64,000 nucleotides of DNA, taken from NCBI RefSeq assembly GCF_905220365.1, contig NC_061130.1, forward strand, positions 5,773,501 through 5,837,500. Reading direction: 5' to 3'. The notes below the pieces were generated by a model that was not told the DNA's origin, searched no databases, and saw only the letters and a program-made list of their open reading frames with translations. Source of the DNA: Vanessa cardui (Eukaryota; Arthropoda; Insecta; Lepidoptera; Nymphalidae). Shown here piece after piece: positions 34,450-46,400 of the stretch. Numbering within the stretch: the first letter of the stretch is position 1; every line of letters begins with the position of its first letter. A program made the position numbers and the translations under genes.

Positions 34450-37400
34450 CTTCTGTTGAAAGATCCCTCCTGACCCTCCTCGAATATAGTTTTGTAATTT
34501 TAGTTGTATAGTTGTCTTTCCAAAGTGACAAATTGATAAGTCTGCGTTTTGTTTATTTTAACATATTGAAGTTAAGTTGAATAAAATATTAATGTTAGAT
34601 GCATGATATGTGACATAAGTCTATTGGCGCTGTGCTTAGTTTAGTCTCAAATATTATTATGATGAATGATTATTAATTTACTCAGGCTTATTTTAGATAA
34701 GTAAATGGACCGAAGAATGTCTGAAGTTGAGTAAGAATTGGTAAAAAGGGTAGCATGTCACTTGCCGATATCTTTTTACAAGTAATACTTATAAAATTAA
34801 TTTGAATTGTTGTAAATATTATTTTTAATTTAAATTCGTCAAATGTAACTTTGTGTTTTTTTTTATTTTAGCAATTGTATTGCTATAATTGTCATTCTGT
34901 TTGTAAAGGCTAATGAGCAATATTTAAAACAAATTGAAACTGGATATGAAAAAATTATAATCTTTTTTTTTTAAATATAAATAGCATTGGATCTGTGTAA
35001 AAAGCAATAAAAAAATAGACGATAGATGGTTGTTAGCCGTAGGAAAGCAATAATAACTGGTTACTTAATTATTTACAAGAATGGAATATTTAGTCATATA
35101 TCAGGATGTCCGTACCAAGTATGTAGTATGGATTCCTAATGTTTTACTTTGTTAACAACAGTAACATTGGATTTATTATTTCTGATAAACTTAAGTTTGT
35201 TTAAGTGTTTTGTGCTCGTTGTACAAGACTTTTATTATTAATAAAGCAACCATTTACTAATTCTTGACGCAATTTGGCTCAAGAGTTTACCTTAGATAGC
35301 TAAGGTAATATCATGCCAAAATTATCTTGAAACATATAAAATAAAATTTTCTTGTCCAGTGTATGTCCTCTTTAAATAAATTCCAGTGCTTACTTTAAAT
35401 TTGATATTAGTAGGTTATTATTAGTGGCTATTGTCAACCTTTAGTAAAGCATTCCAAGTGATTCAAGTCTCGCTTTATAAGTAAATATACTTACAAAATG
35501 TAGGTTATGTATTAATTAATCATCTGGTTAGATTTTTTGTATAAAGACTATTATAATTGCCTTTGAACATTCTTAAAATATTTGGTTTAATAGGTAGCCA
35601 TATTAATATAATTTTTTGTATGTAACAAAAAACAGTTTTTTTTTTTATTTCATAAAAGAATCTCAATAAGATGAGATGTATGCTTGTAATTTAAATTGCT
35701 AAAGAATTTATTGCAAACAGCTATATAGCCGGTCTGAGCTGTTTTGCAATTTGGTTACACAAAGACAAAATATCTATTTAAAAAAATCAAGTGTGATCTG
35801 TCCTAATATAAGGTGAAATGTCATCTATATTTTTTTTTCTATGTTATGGGAAATGTTTGGGTAGCAGTTATGGATTGCCATAACTATAATTTTTATATAT
35901 TTGAAAGTAATTTTATCGTTTGCTTTGATGTGCTGACCTTTTTGTTAAAATCTAACCAGCAGTGCTTTTTGTTAATACTTTCTTTAGTAAGTTTGATATT
36001 TTTAATTTGACTCAGCAACAGAGTGATATACAATGTATTATATGAAAAATAGTGCCGTGATCCTAGGTATTGGATCATTGAATTTATTAAGACTGATCAT
36101 TAATTCATTATTAAGTTACGCTAGTTCGATCCACCATACTGGTCATATTTGTGTGAATGTGTGCATTTTTAATTATGTAATAATTTATATGTGTGTATGA
36201 TATAGTGATGCTGAAGTCTTTAGTAGGTTTTAAACTGACAGATTTATCTGAGATTCTTAATTAAGAGCTAGCAATAATTGAGTCAATGTTATAGGTAAAT
36301 AAAATTATTGAAAATAATAAGTAAATTTAGAATCTCTCTAACTCTGTTAGTTTTATTAAATAAGCTTTTTTGTTCCATGACTGATTGTAATTTATTTTTG
36401 CATGTGTTTCTTACCTTGAATTATTAGGGACAGTACTTTAGTTAATTGCAGAGTAAGCATAACAAACCAGTGTTTTGAATAAGAAAACATATTCATTGAT
36501 CAGATAATGTAGTTATTTTTATGTAAATAAACTAAGATACTAATTACATAATATGTTAATGAAATGTGACTTTCTTATAATATTTTTTATCTCTGCTGTT
36601 AATTAAACAAGATCTTTAGAGCTAATTTACACACTCTGTTTCTGAGTCCCTAGTTGTAAGGAGTTGTCTGCCTACCGCCTTTTACATTATGTCAGTATAG
36701 GATAATAAAAGAATGTAACATAACGGACTTGGTTATACTATTAATGTAGTCAAAGTATCTAGGTGTTAAGAGATTTTAAGTCAAAGAAAGCAAGTTAAAT
36801 TGTTTAAAATGTGTTATTATTTATGTCTTAAAGTATTAAAATGGTTATTTCTTATTAATTAGTTTGTAAATCGTAATCTTCAGTATATTCATTACAGCTT
36901 TGTTTCTGCGCCCTCGAAAACGATTAAACGTTTTATCATCTTAAATAAAATTATTTCATAATTACTACATTTAGATCATGTCTATATTTGCGAAAATAAA
37001 TATATTGAATAGTGCTATTGTATTAAAATAAATAAATATAGGTATAAAGTTTTTGTTGTCAATCAAAACTTAATACATTTTCTACACTCTATCTCATGTT
37101 CTTTATTGTTAGAAATTAATATTGTAATAGCAATTTAATAAATTCCATAATTCATACAATTTTTTATGCATTTTTAAATTAGTATTTGGTTAAAATAGAA
37201 TTGATTATGTTAAAAAAACATATAAATCAGTTTGAAGAGTCATTTTGTAATTAGAGATGGGGTGAAACAGTAAATTTTAGTGTACAGTTTGTAATCCTAA
37301 ACCACCTGCTTTTATTATAAATAAATATTCTATGTAGTTATAGGCGCATTGTAAAATATATTTTCATCCAATCTCTAATTGACTCAAGTTCCTATACATA

Positions 37401-37888
37401 GATAGTTATGATCAATATTTTTTACAGCTCGTAATAAGGATATTAACGATAAAGTGTAGAAAACTACGCATGAATGTTTCCTTTTTGATATGAAGATGGT
37501 AAAAATATTTCCTCTGATTTTAATTGTATCACATTTGACCTACATTTACGAATATTTATAAAATATTGATATTACTGTGTTTCATTTGTTTACCTGTACC
37601 GAACAATAACAATAACTTTTGATCAAGATCAAGATCAAACGTTAAAACGGCAAATATTAAAACGTGTGTGTAATTAGGTACCTTGTCGAATAAATTATCT
37701 GCCATCATTGAAACAAAATCAAGTCTGATTTTCTTATCATTTTGATAGTCTAAATATATGATGAAATCCAAAGAGCCATGTCCATTACATTATCACAAAA
37801 ATAGTGTAAGCATAAAAGTGTTTTCATAAATATGAATGAATCGCATCCGCGGCTGCACCATTCATTGCTTATGGCTAGTTTGGATAAG
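34450..37888. other. AT-rich region after AP-4, no supported gene
   Basis: Probably includes alternative 3' UTR of AP-4. I find no open frame with a recognisable domain. Confidence 0.5.
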
Positions 37889-38168
37889 GAGCCGAGATGG
37901 CCCAGTGGTTAGAACGTGTGCATCTTAACCGATGATTTCGGGTTCAAACCGACGCAAGTATATATATAGTGGATATATATTTATGATTGTGTTTATAATT
38001 CATCTTGTGCTCGGCGGTGAAGAAAAACATCATGTGGAAACCTGCATGTGTCTAATTTTATAGAAATTCTGCCACATGTACATTCCACCAACCCGCGTTG
38101 CAAACCCTCTCCTTATTGGGAGAGGAGGCCTTAGCCCGGCAGTGGGTAATTTACGGGCTGTTGTTAAT
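37889..38168 (+). mobile_element. SINE, family A, with AT-rich internal expansion
   Basis: TRNA-like head GAGCCGAGATGGCCCAGTGG with GGGTTCAAACC, then a (TA)n-rich joint at 37962-37985, the family A body, and TTACGGGCTGTTGTTAA at the end. The internal TA expansion sits at the same place as in the copy at 24864-25165. Confidence 0.83.
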
Positions 38169-41035
38169 TTGGATACGTTTTTGCTCTACGGTGTGAAAAA
38201 ACATGAGATATGTGTGGGATGTAATTGTGCCAAATGTACTACGCACCTATTCTAACCACCACCTCAGCAGCTTGATGTATTAAGTTCCAAATGTTGAGAG
38301 GATAGAAATTTATGTTTCGCAGTAGGTAGTATCTCTATAAATACTACAATAGTACTTTTATGTTATTGAGATTTTATTTCTCTTGTGCTATTATAGAATT
38401 CCGACTAGGTGCTTGTTCTGGCCACGAAGGAAGTAAAAACCTACTCTGTTCACGTTAGATTTCTTTCACATCACCACCATACGGGTGATTGACATCTATT
38501 CCATGGGATAATAAGGATAAACTGTAAAAGCATTAAATTAATATATTTTGGACTTAAATCTGCGAATTGGAAATATTGGCCGACATTTAGGTACATGTCA
38601 AGATTTTCCAAGTTCCAACCAAATATTTAAAATTCAGTTCAGTCAGTTTGTCATATGGATATGTTAGTAATTTTTTCGACGATTAGTGGCACTTTCTAAT
38701 GTGTCGCAATGACCGGTAACTACGCGGACTATTTATTGCTGAGTTACGATCTATTCTATTATACCGCAAACAATGATTAGATCTGAATGGATAGCTTTTT
38801 TAGATTTGTCGTTGACCGTTAAATTTGTTAACGTAATAATCTAAAAATAAAAAAATGTATATAAACAACAGAGTATCGTTTACAATTTTTTTACATTCCC
38901 TTATTTTTTTTGAGTATTATTTTAAAACAATAAATAAATCAGTCTATATGTAAAGTTAATACAAAATGTTAGTTATATAGACATATGATTTTCAGTACAT
39001 ATTTCTGTTAATTTTAAGCTTTAGGCATCGCTTAACGTCGTATGTTTCAAAGATTTTAAATTTAATGTAACCGATATAAACAAATATTGGTATTGCAATC
39101 CCTTTATTGTTTATACAAACAAGTAGAATAGAACAGCAGGATCAACATATTTTCAATAATAAAATAAAGGCACGTTTATAACATGTAAGTATATATTAGA
39201 AATGTTAGTATGGAAATAACTTAGATTTCAATAAAAGAACAATAGAAATAGCTCCCTATCGCGCTATTCGTCGCTATAGATTTTCGCGTCAGTTCAACCC
39301 GAGAAAACAACCGCATTTAAATCGTGCAAAATTGACTAATTTATTAGTTCATATGATATTACAAGTTATTACGTTTGTGTAAAGATCATATTCACATGAG
39401 AAATAAATATTGATAATTTGGGCTAGCGTACTCAATTCGGATGTGATCGGTTTTATGAATTTAGCCGATGTTACATCTAAGTTGTGTCGTACCTACTATA
39501 CTTTGATGATAAAGATAATACCTATAGGTATAATAATGTTATACCCACGAATACAAGTGAACATAGACGGCACGTTTATTCTTGTTTCCGAATTAAACTA
39601 TTGATTTAAAAAAAATAATGTAGTTAAAAATTGATTTGAAAGTTAAAAAGAACGTTATAAAAATATTTTTTTATAACGTTCTGACGAATTCAATTTAAAA
39701 ACTACTTTAATCAATGTGGCTCAACTGGTTTTCGTTCCTTTGTAAGAGTCGACTTCATTTGTGTAATTAAACTAAAATAAAACCATATAAACAACGTAAT
39801 AAATAATATTCATAATTATTAGAGGATAGGAATATATCTATTTTTTTTTTTTGAGAATATTTGTACAGGAAAGAACGTGTAAAGCTCCCAAAAGGGTCGC
39901 ATATCTTTGCAATTTAATTTCCTTTTTTTAACGAATGTAACATTGATCAGCATAAGTAGGTACGTACCATTATATACAATATCCTCTTATTCGTTTAATT
40001 TCATCACCGATTCCATCGTAATCGTTAAATATTTAGTTACACGTGAGTAGAACGTACTTAACCGGAGTCGCAGAATTATCTTCAGTTTTATACTGAAGTC
40101 ATTAAATAATCCTATTTAATAAATAAATAAATTGGGCGATCCCAGTCTCAAAAGAACTAGAATCTAGTGCTTTTATAGTTTCAAATCAATATACTTACTT
40201 ATAAATGGCGACCAGAATATGAATATATTTAGAAACAGAGGACGAGAGGACAGCGGTCATATAAATAAACTTAAAAAAGCGATATCACGCGCTAGAATAA
40301 ACATGTTTTTTTTTATTTGTCTCATTTTTCGATCATACACCTCTTGACAGACTTGCATACGCTAAGTATACTTACATTACTACTAACTACAAACTAATAT
40401 TCTCACACTTTAGTTAAGTTAGTTTTTTGAATCAAACCATACAATTAACAGCCATATAACATACACAAGCCCGCCATTTTATTCACGTGTTCTAGCCAAT
40501 AAGTCACCTCGATAGGTAATGATTGCATACTCATTTTCAGTCATATTCAGTCTGGCAGTTACTGTTTAAAATATAAAATGTCTATGGGGTTAGCTTAGCG
40601 TTTAGTTATTCATACATAGGTACTTAGGTTTTGGTAGCATACAGGTGCCTTAAAACATGATTTAAAAAAGTACCCTATTAATTTTAATTCGACAGACTCT
40701 TTTCATATCATTCTTTTGGTATTTTTTTATAGATATATGCGGCAGACGATTAGGACGTTCATGAGACAGAAAGTCTACCTTTTCCAATGGACATCTGCAA
40801 CACCGAAGCTCTGCTGGTGTTTTGCTTGTCTCTCTGTGTCGTACGCTCTTTCCTTGAAGGTACCCAAGTCGTATCAGCTTCTTTCGTTTTTTCTTTCTAG
40901 TCTTTCGGGTTTTGGATTATTTTATATACAAAATAAGATATACATTTTTGTAAATAACATACAATAAAACGGCTAACAATAAAATTATATCGTTTATATA
41001 AATATTAAACTTTATTCCTTTCTTACAACTTACAA
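38169..41035. other. AT-rich intergenic region with one LINE 3' remnant
   Basis: No supported gene. At 40728-40916 on the minus strand, GTTGCAGATGTCCATTGG and GCCGCATATATCTATAAAAA resemble the 3' end of the LINE at 31104-31550 (GTTGCAGATGTCCATGGG, then TATGTCATAAAAAAAAG), so this is probably a reversed, decayed relative. A perfect 15-bp inverted repeat with a 4-bp loop lies at 39649-39682. Confidence 0.45.
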
Positions 41036-42232
41036 CCTGTTATGTCCTTTCCAATCCGGTTTTCGTCCATCCCACAGCACTGTTGGTGCCTTGCTGAAGA
41101 TAACGGAGGATGTGCGGTGGGCTATGGATAACACCAAGCTCACTGCAATTGCTCTATTGGATTTTAGCAGCGCCTTCAACTCCGTTGATTTTGACATACT
41201 TCTTGGTACTCTTCGAGCAGTCAACGTCTCTCCTCTTGTTATTATTCATACCTTTTCGGACGCCAGCAATGTGTAAAAACCGACGATTCCTCGTCAGATT
41301 GTTTAGAGCTCACGGCCGGTGTCCCTCAAGGCGGCGTACTTTCACCATTACTGTTCTCTGTTTTTATTAATAACATTTCCCGATTTATTACTTCTCCCTT
41401 CCATCTGTATGCAGATGATCTACAGCTTTATCGACATTTTAGTTTGACTGAGCTACCCAGGGCTGTTGATTTATTGAATATGGACCTGTCTGCTATTCAG
41501 TCGTGGGCTAGATCTTTTGGCCTTCTTGTGAATCCCAAAAAATCACAAGCCATAATTGTTGGCAGTAGCAGGCTTAGAAGCAAGCTAGACTGGGGGCTAG
41601 TCCCCAAACTACTTTATGACGGGATTCCAATTTCTTACTGCGATTCAGTAAGGAACTTGGGTCTTGTTATTGACTGCAATATGTCCTGGGTGGCCCAAGT
41701 CAATGATGTTAGCAAGCGGATACACTACACTTAACACTCTCTTAAACGTCTCCAATACTTTCTCCCTTTCAGTACAAAAATTATGCTAGCGCAATCTCTT
41801 CTTCTACCAATCCTCGACTACGCTGATGTCTGCTTTTTGGATATGACTGAGGAGCTACTTAATAAATTAGAGCGTCTTCAAAACCTGGCTATTCGGTTCA
41901 TTTACGGCTTACGTAAATATGACCATATATCTGCATTTCGTACTCAACTTAAATGGCTCCCTATCCGCCTTCGCCGTGATATGCACATCCTTTCAGTCCT
42001 TTTTAATATTCTTAATGATCCAAATTCTCCTGCTTACCTTCGCTCCCGTTTCAACCTTCTTCCTCCTCCAACACGTTCTAGACGTTCCTGTATTACTTCA
42101 GAGTTAGAAGTGCCTAAATGTAATACAAAGTTTCTGCTTAACTCCTTCACGGTACGTGCAGCAAATCTCTGGAAAAGTCTCCCAAAATCCATCCAAAACA
42201 GTCCAAACATCCACCTCTTTAAAAAAGAGTAA
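41036..42232 (+). pseudogene. 5'-truncated CR1/jockey-superfamily LINE reverse transcriptase
   Basis: Retains the RT motifs LLDFSSAFNSVDFDIL, AGVPQGGVLSPLLF, the catalytic FHLYADDLQLY and the NPKKSQAIIVG block, then the thumb and tail LDYADVCFLDM, LERLQNLAIRFIYGL, LKWLPIRLRRD, ending LFKKE at 42232. There is one frameshift near 41260 (before CVKTDDSSSD) and one stop at 41732-41734, probably TTA to TAA within RIHYTLHSLK. The endonuclease and N-terminal RT are missing. A (TA)n array follows the 3' end. It is non-functional, though only lightly damaged. Confidence 0.88.
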
Positions 42233-42375
42233 AAGAGCACTTTCTCTCACAACTTTCATAAATTTGACAAATTTACCATTATCTTTTTTTTTTTTTTATT
42301 TATTTATTTATTTTTGTACTGTAGATATATTTATAATATTTGTGTATTTAGATGTAGTATAAGTATAATAATTTA

Positions 42376-42432
<57 letters not shown>
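42376..42432. repeat. (TA)n microsatellite at the end of a LINE
   Basis: Nearly pure TA repeat interrupted by one TG, about 55 bp, 140 bp downstream of the LINE stop. It may have grown from the LINE 3' tail. Confidence 0.9.
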
Positions 42433-42435
<3 letters not shown>

Positions 42436-45400
42436 TATATTATAGATATTTATGTAAGCGTAATATATATTATATTAAAATTCTTTTATATTATATATAT
42501 TATATTAATATTGTTTCTTTTATATAATATTAATAAGAGTATCTAATGTTGCACTATTTATACCTGCTATATAACACTATCTCTTACAGCTGTGGGTTGG
42601 CTGGAAGAAATTTCTTTTAGAAATAAGCCCGCCATTGTAAACAAAAATTTCATGTTTAAAACTTCTATGTAAAATTTCTCAGTGCAATAAAGAGTATATA
42701 TATATATAAACAATCAGGGACCCAAATGCAATACTTGTGGCACCCCGGTTGGGTGGCAGAGACATGGATCAAAAACCTTTAATTGTAACTGCCTTCCGCT
42801 TGTTACACAAATAGAATTAAAACTAACGCAAAATATTACAATGACAAGATTACATTACACTTTACACTAATATATAAAGATTTTACTGTCTCGTGTATCT
42901 AGTACATTAAACAAAATCAAGTTGGATTAGCATAAAATTGTAATCTCGCAGTATATATTTGCAGTTTGTGCTTCATCTTCACCAGTTGAGCCAAGCTATC
43001 TATCCACTTTTATTCTAATACGTATTGAAATATACCTATTTTCTTCACACTTAGCTATAAAAAATTCTTTTTACTTTCCGTATACGTAAAACTACTAGCA
43101 ACAATTGTATTGTCTTATTTAAAAAAAAATTATGACTTGGATTAAAACTAAACAACTTTAAAAAATATTAAATAAGTGTGTACATATAAACATATGTCAT
43201 ATGTACGTACGTAACACAGTAAGGAATATATTTTAAAAATAAACAACGCATAAACATAGTATTTTATTACCACTAATGAGTTAATTTCTTGGTTAACTAC
43301 TAACAACACAATATGCTAATAATTACATGAGTCCTTCGGTATAGACCATACCCTTAGAAAGCTTTCTGACATACAATCAAATATTATCTGAGTAATAGAA
43401 GATAATAAGATGTGGATAGTGGTGATTTACAAATCTGCTGCTAGTAGGCTATTCAATTTTTACCGCCCCTACGTTTTTTTTGGAACATTTATGATTTGTG
43501 TTCTGTCGTCCTCATTAGATCGGTTTTTTCCCTTTATTAGTATGATTATAAACTAGGTGATATTTCAGCCAGTTACTTGATTGGTTTTCCAACCCGCTAT
43601 GTAGTGACGAGTATACGGATTACGGACGTAATGTGCATATACATATAATTATAAGCTTTTATTTTAATTTTTGTAAGATTATAACAAATTTGGGCCAAAT
43701 ATGCCGCCCCTCTAAATCTGCCGCCCTAGGCTCCAGCCTACTTAGCCTATTGGTAAATCCGCTACTAGATTTAGACCTAGACAATTTTACTACTTTTTAG
43801 TGATCGTTATATTCATAACACATTCTATACACAACGGGGAATCCCATGAGTATCCTGAAAATATCTCAACTTGCGTCATATCAATTGTATTTGTAGTTTA
43901 AAATCCGGGAAAAACGGTCAAAAAAATGTTTATTTATTACATTAGTATGCCATTGATACTCCGAATTATAAAAAACTAATCGACTGATAAGCGCCATTAG
44001 CTTGAAATATTTTATAAATATGTACATCAGTTACTTATTTAATACTTTAGTATTAAAATAATATGTGTACATGCAATACAGCGTTGAATAGTGAATGAAG
44101 AGATTTTAGATAGTGTCTATATTGTATAATACTACATTCGTTGTTTCCGTAATCCGTTACGTCCTCCGCCAGTAGCCTCACTCCTCTTACACAGTCAAGT
44201 TTCAAGGTTAGTTTAGTTGCTTTAAAGTTGTCGTGATGGACTGACCGTTACAAAGTGTTAAATTAATATCTAGTCAATAATCAGATAAACTTTTAAGTTT
44301 TGAATTTAATCCTGTGATTAAATATATGAAATATAATAATTTAGTAAATTAATTTATTGAAAAATAATTATTTATTGGTAAGTTGACAATTTTTGTCTGA
44401 TTTTAGTATGTAAAACAAATGTGTTAATAAACAAATATTTCGAATGCATGTTCGGTAAATGCAACAGTTCGGTTTACGTTAAAAATAAAAGACGTTGTTT
44501 TTTTGTATTAACTAAATATACGTGAAACACATGATTATTGTGATATGATTTTAAGATAATGAGGTCAACGGGATGCCACTCAGCCTTAAAAAAATAATTC
44601 AACGATAAGCAATTAATATACTTATAAATTGTATGTAGTTATAAATGATTTTACAATCTTTTCTGGGTATAGACAAATAATAAAATAAATATGTATAACA
44701 CTTTTAAATTACTACTATTTAATATTTTACTCATTACTATTATTTAACACTTCTATGTGATTATAAATATATGTGTAATAAATGTGTAGTTAATGGTCAG
44801 GGCCGAATAAACCATGTCGGGGCCTCTAGGTAATGCACTTATCCTATGCTATTAAAATTTTCTAAAATATATTATTTCTACCTTAACGTAATTGTAATGT
44901 ATTTTTTACAATATTAGGTATTCTATCAGCCTATATAAGTAGGACAAATGTTGGCTCTCAACATTCTCCCAATCTCGGAGTCCCGTAGGCCACGCGGAAT
45001 ACCTAGGTCCTATATAATCCTCATGAAATGAATAATCCAGTATGGTTATGGTATTATATTGAAAAATTTCAATAATTTTGTCATTTTCATTTTTTAAATA
45101 AATTAAGAGTTTAATTTACGTTAAAAATTAAGGAACATAACCTTTACATTTACACGAATATGAGTATTGAGTCCATGTATGGAAAATTGTATGAAACAGC
45201 GTTTACCTGTTTTCATACGCATTTCATACGCCGGATGTATATGTGTATGAATACAATATAAACGCCTCTTCTTTATATGGTTGAAAAGTCATAATTAACT
45301 AAAGCTCTTGTGTAGGTATCTATGCAGTTGCGGACTAAAATTAGAAGTAGTATAGATTATAATAAATATTTAGCACCCATAAATTCCTCTCTAATGTTAA

Positions 45401-46400
45401 AATTAAAAAAAAAAAAACGTATTAATTAAATAATGTTTTAAAGTCCCGTTTTAATATGACGAAAATGACAAAAAGAAAAAGAAAATTAATTACTCAAAAA
45501 GCAGTATAATATACTGAGCATAAACGATCAAAATGACAAATAAGTATCAGTTAGTAAGTAGATTGCTGTTTAATCTTATTTCGTATGCATGTATCGTAAT
45601 TTTAACGACTATTTTCACTGAAGTTCATTGTGGTTTTAAGACTTTGTAGAAGCTCGACTGTATAGGTACAGTCAGAGTAAGAAAACCCAGAATAATATAT
45701 AATTTGAGCAGACGAAAATAGATCTTAGGGTGACAAACCTTTCCTTACCCCGACTGTATTATCAGATATTCTACTGCCAAACAGCAATACTTAGTATGAC
45801 TGTATACATAGTATTACAGGCACAAGAAACATAACATCTTAGCTTCCAAGATTAGTCGCGCATTGGTGATATAAGTCATACTTAATATTTCTAATAGAGC
45901 AACTGTCTATGGGCGTTGGTAACCACTCCCAATCCGGTGACCCATTACCCCGTCCACCTCCTTATATTATAAAAGGATATCATTTTACCCTTGTTTCAAA
46001 ACTCAATTAATATATTTTTGATTTCTATATATTTAAAATTAGATTAATTAATCTTGTTTCAATGTTTAAAAGCGTGGTGTAATAAATATAATAACATTGT
46101 GTTTTTCCTTGTTTTTTTTTTTTTGTTTATTACCTAGCAAAGGATAATTTTATTTCAACTACGTTTTAGAACCTTGCTCTTGAACCACTCGTATTTTATA
46201 TTTAAAATATAGTTCTTTAAAGATTTTTTTTTTATAAAAAAATATATCTAATCTTACAAGAAAAAATAATTGAACTGTTGTAACTGCGAATGCAATCACC
46301 CACTTAATAACAACGCTGATGTTTGACTTTAAACAATATTATTTACAAATACACTATTTTATTGTAATAACTTATTTTAATTTTTAGTGGGAATTTAAAA
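42433..46400. other. Repeat-rich intergenic region upstream of the serpin
   Basis: No supported gene. Contains decayed repeats near 43690-43770 (CTGCCGCCCTAGGCTCCAGC) and 44940-45020 that look like interspersed-element debris, and the family C copy at 45770-45935. Confidence 0.45.
45770..45935 (-). mobile_element. Family C repeat, decayed minus-strand copy
   Basis: On the plus strand: TACTGCCAAACAGCAATACT, CAGGCACAAGAAACATAACA, TCTTAGCTTCCAAG and TATGGGCGTTGGTAACCACT, the reverse complement of the family C blocks seen at 17636-17893 and 48000-48245. Confidence 0.55.

Noticed and set aside
37889..38000. tRNA gene (A- and B-box-like sequences), also in other copies
   Set aside because: The tRNA-like heads are fused to SINE bodies with tails and repeat across the window, with no intact cloverleaf followed by a terminator.
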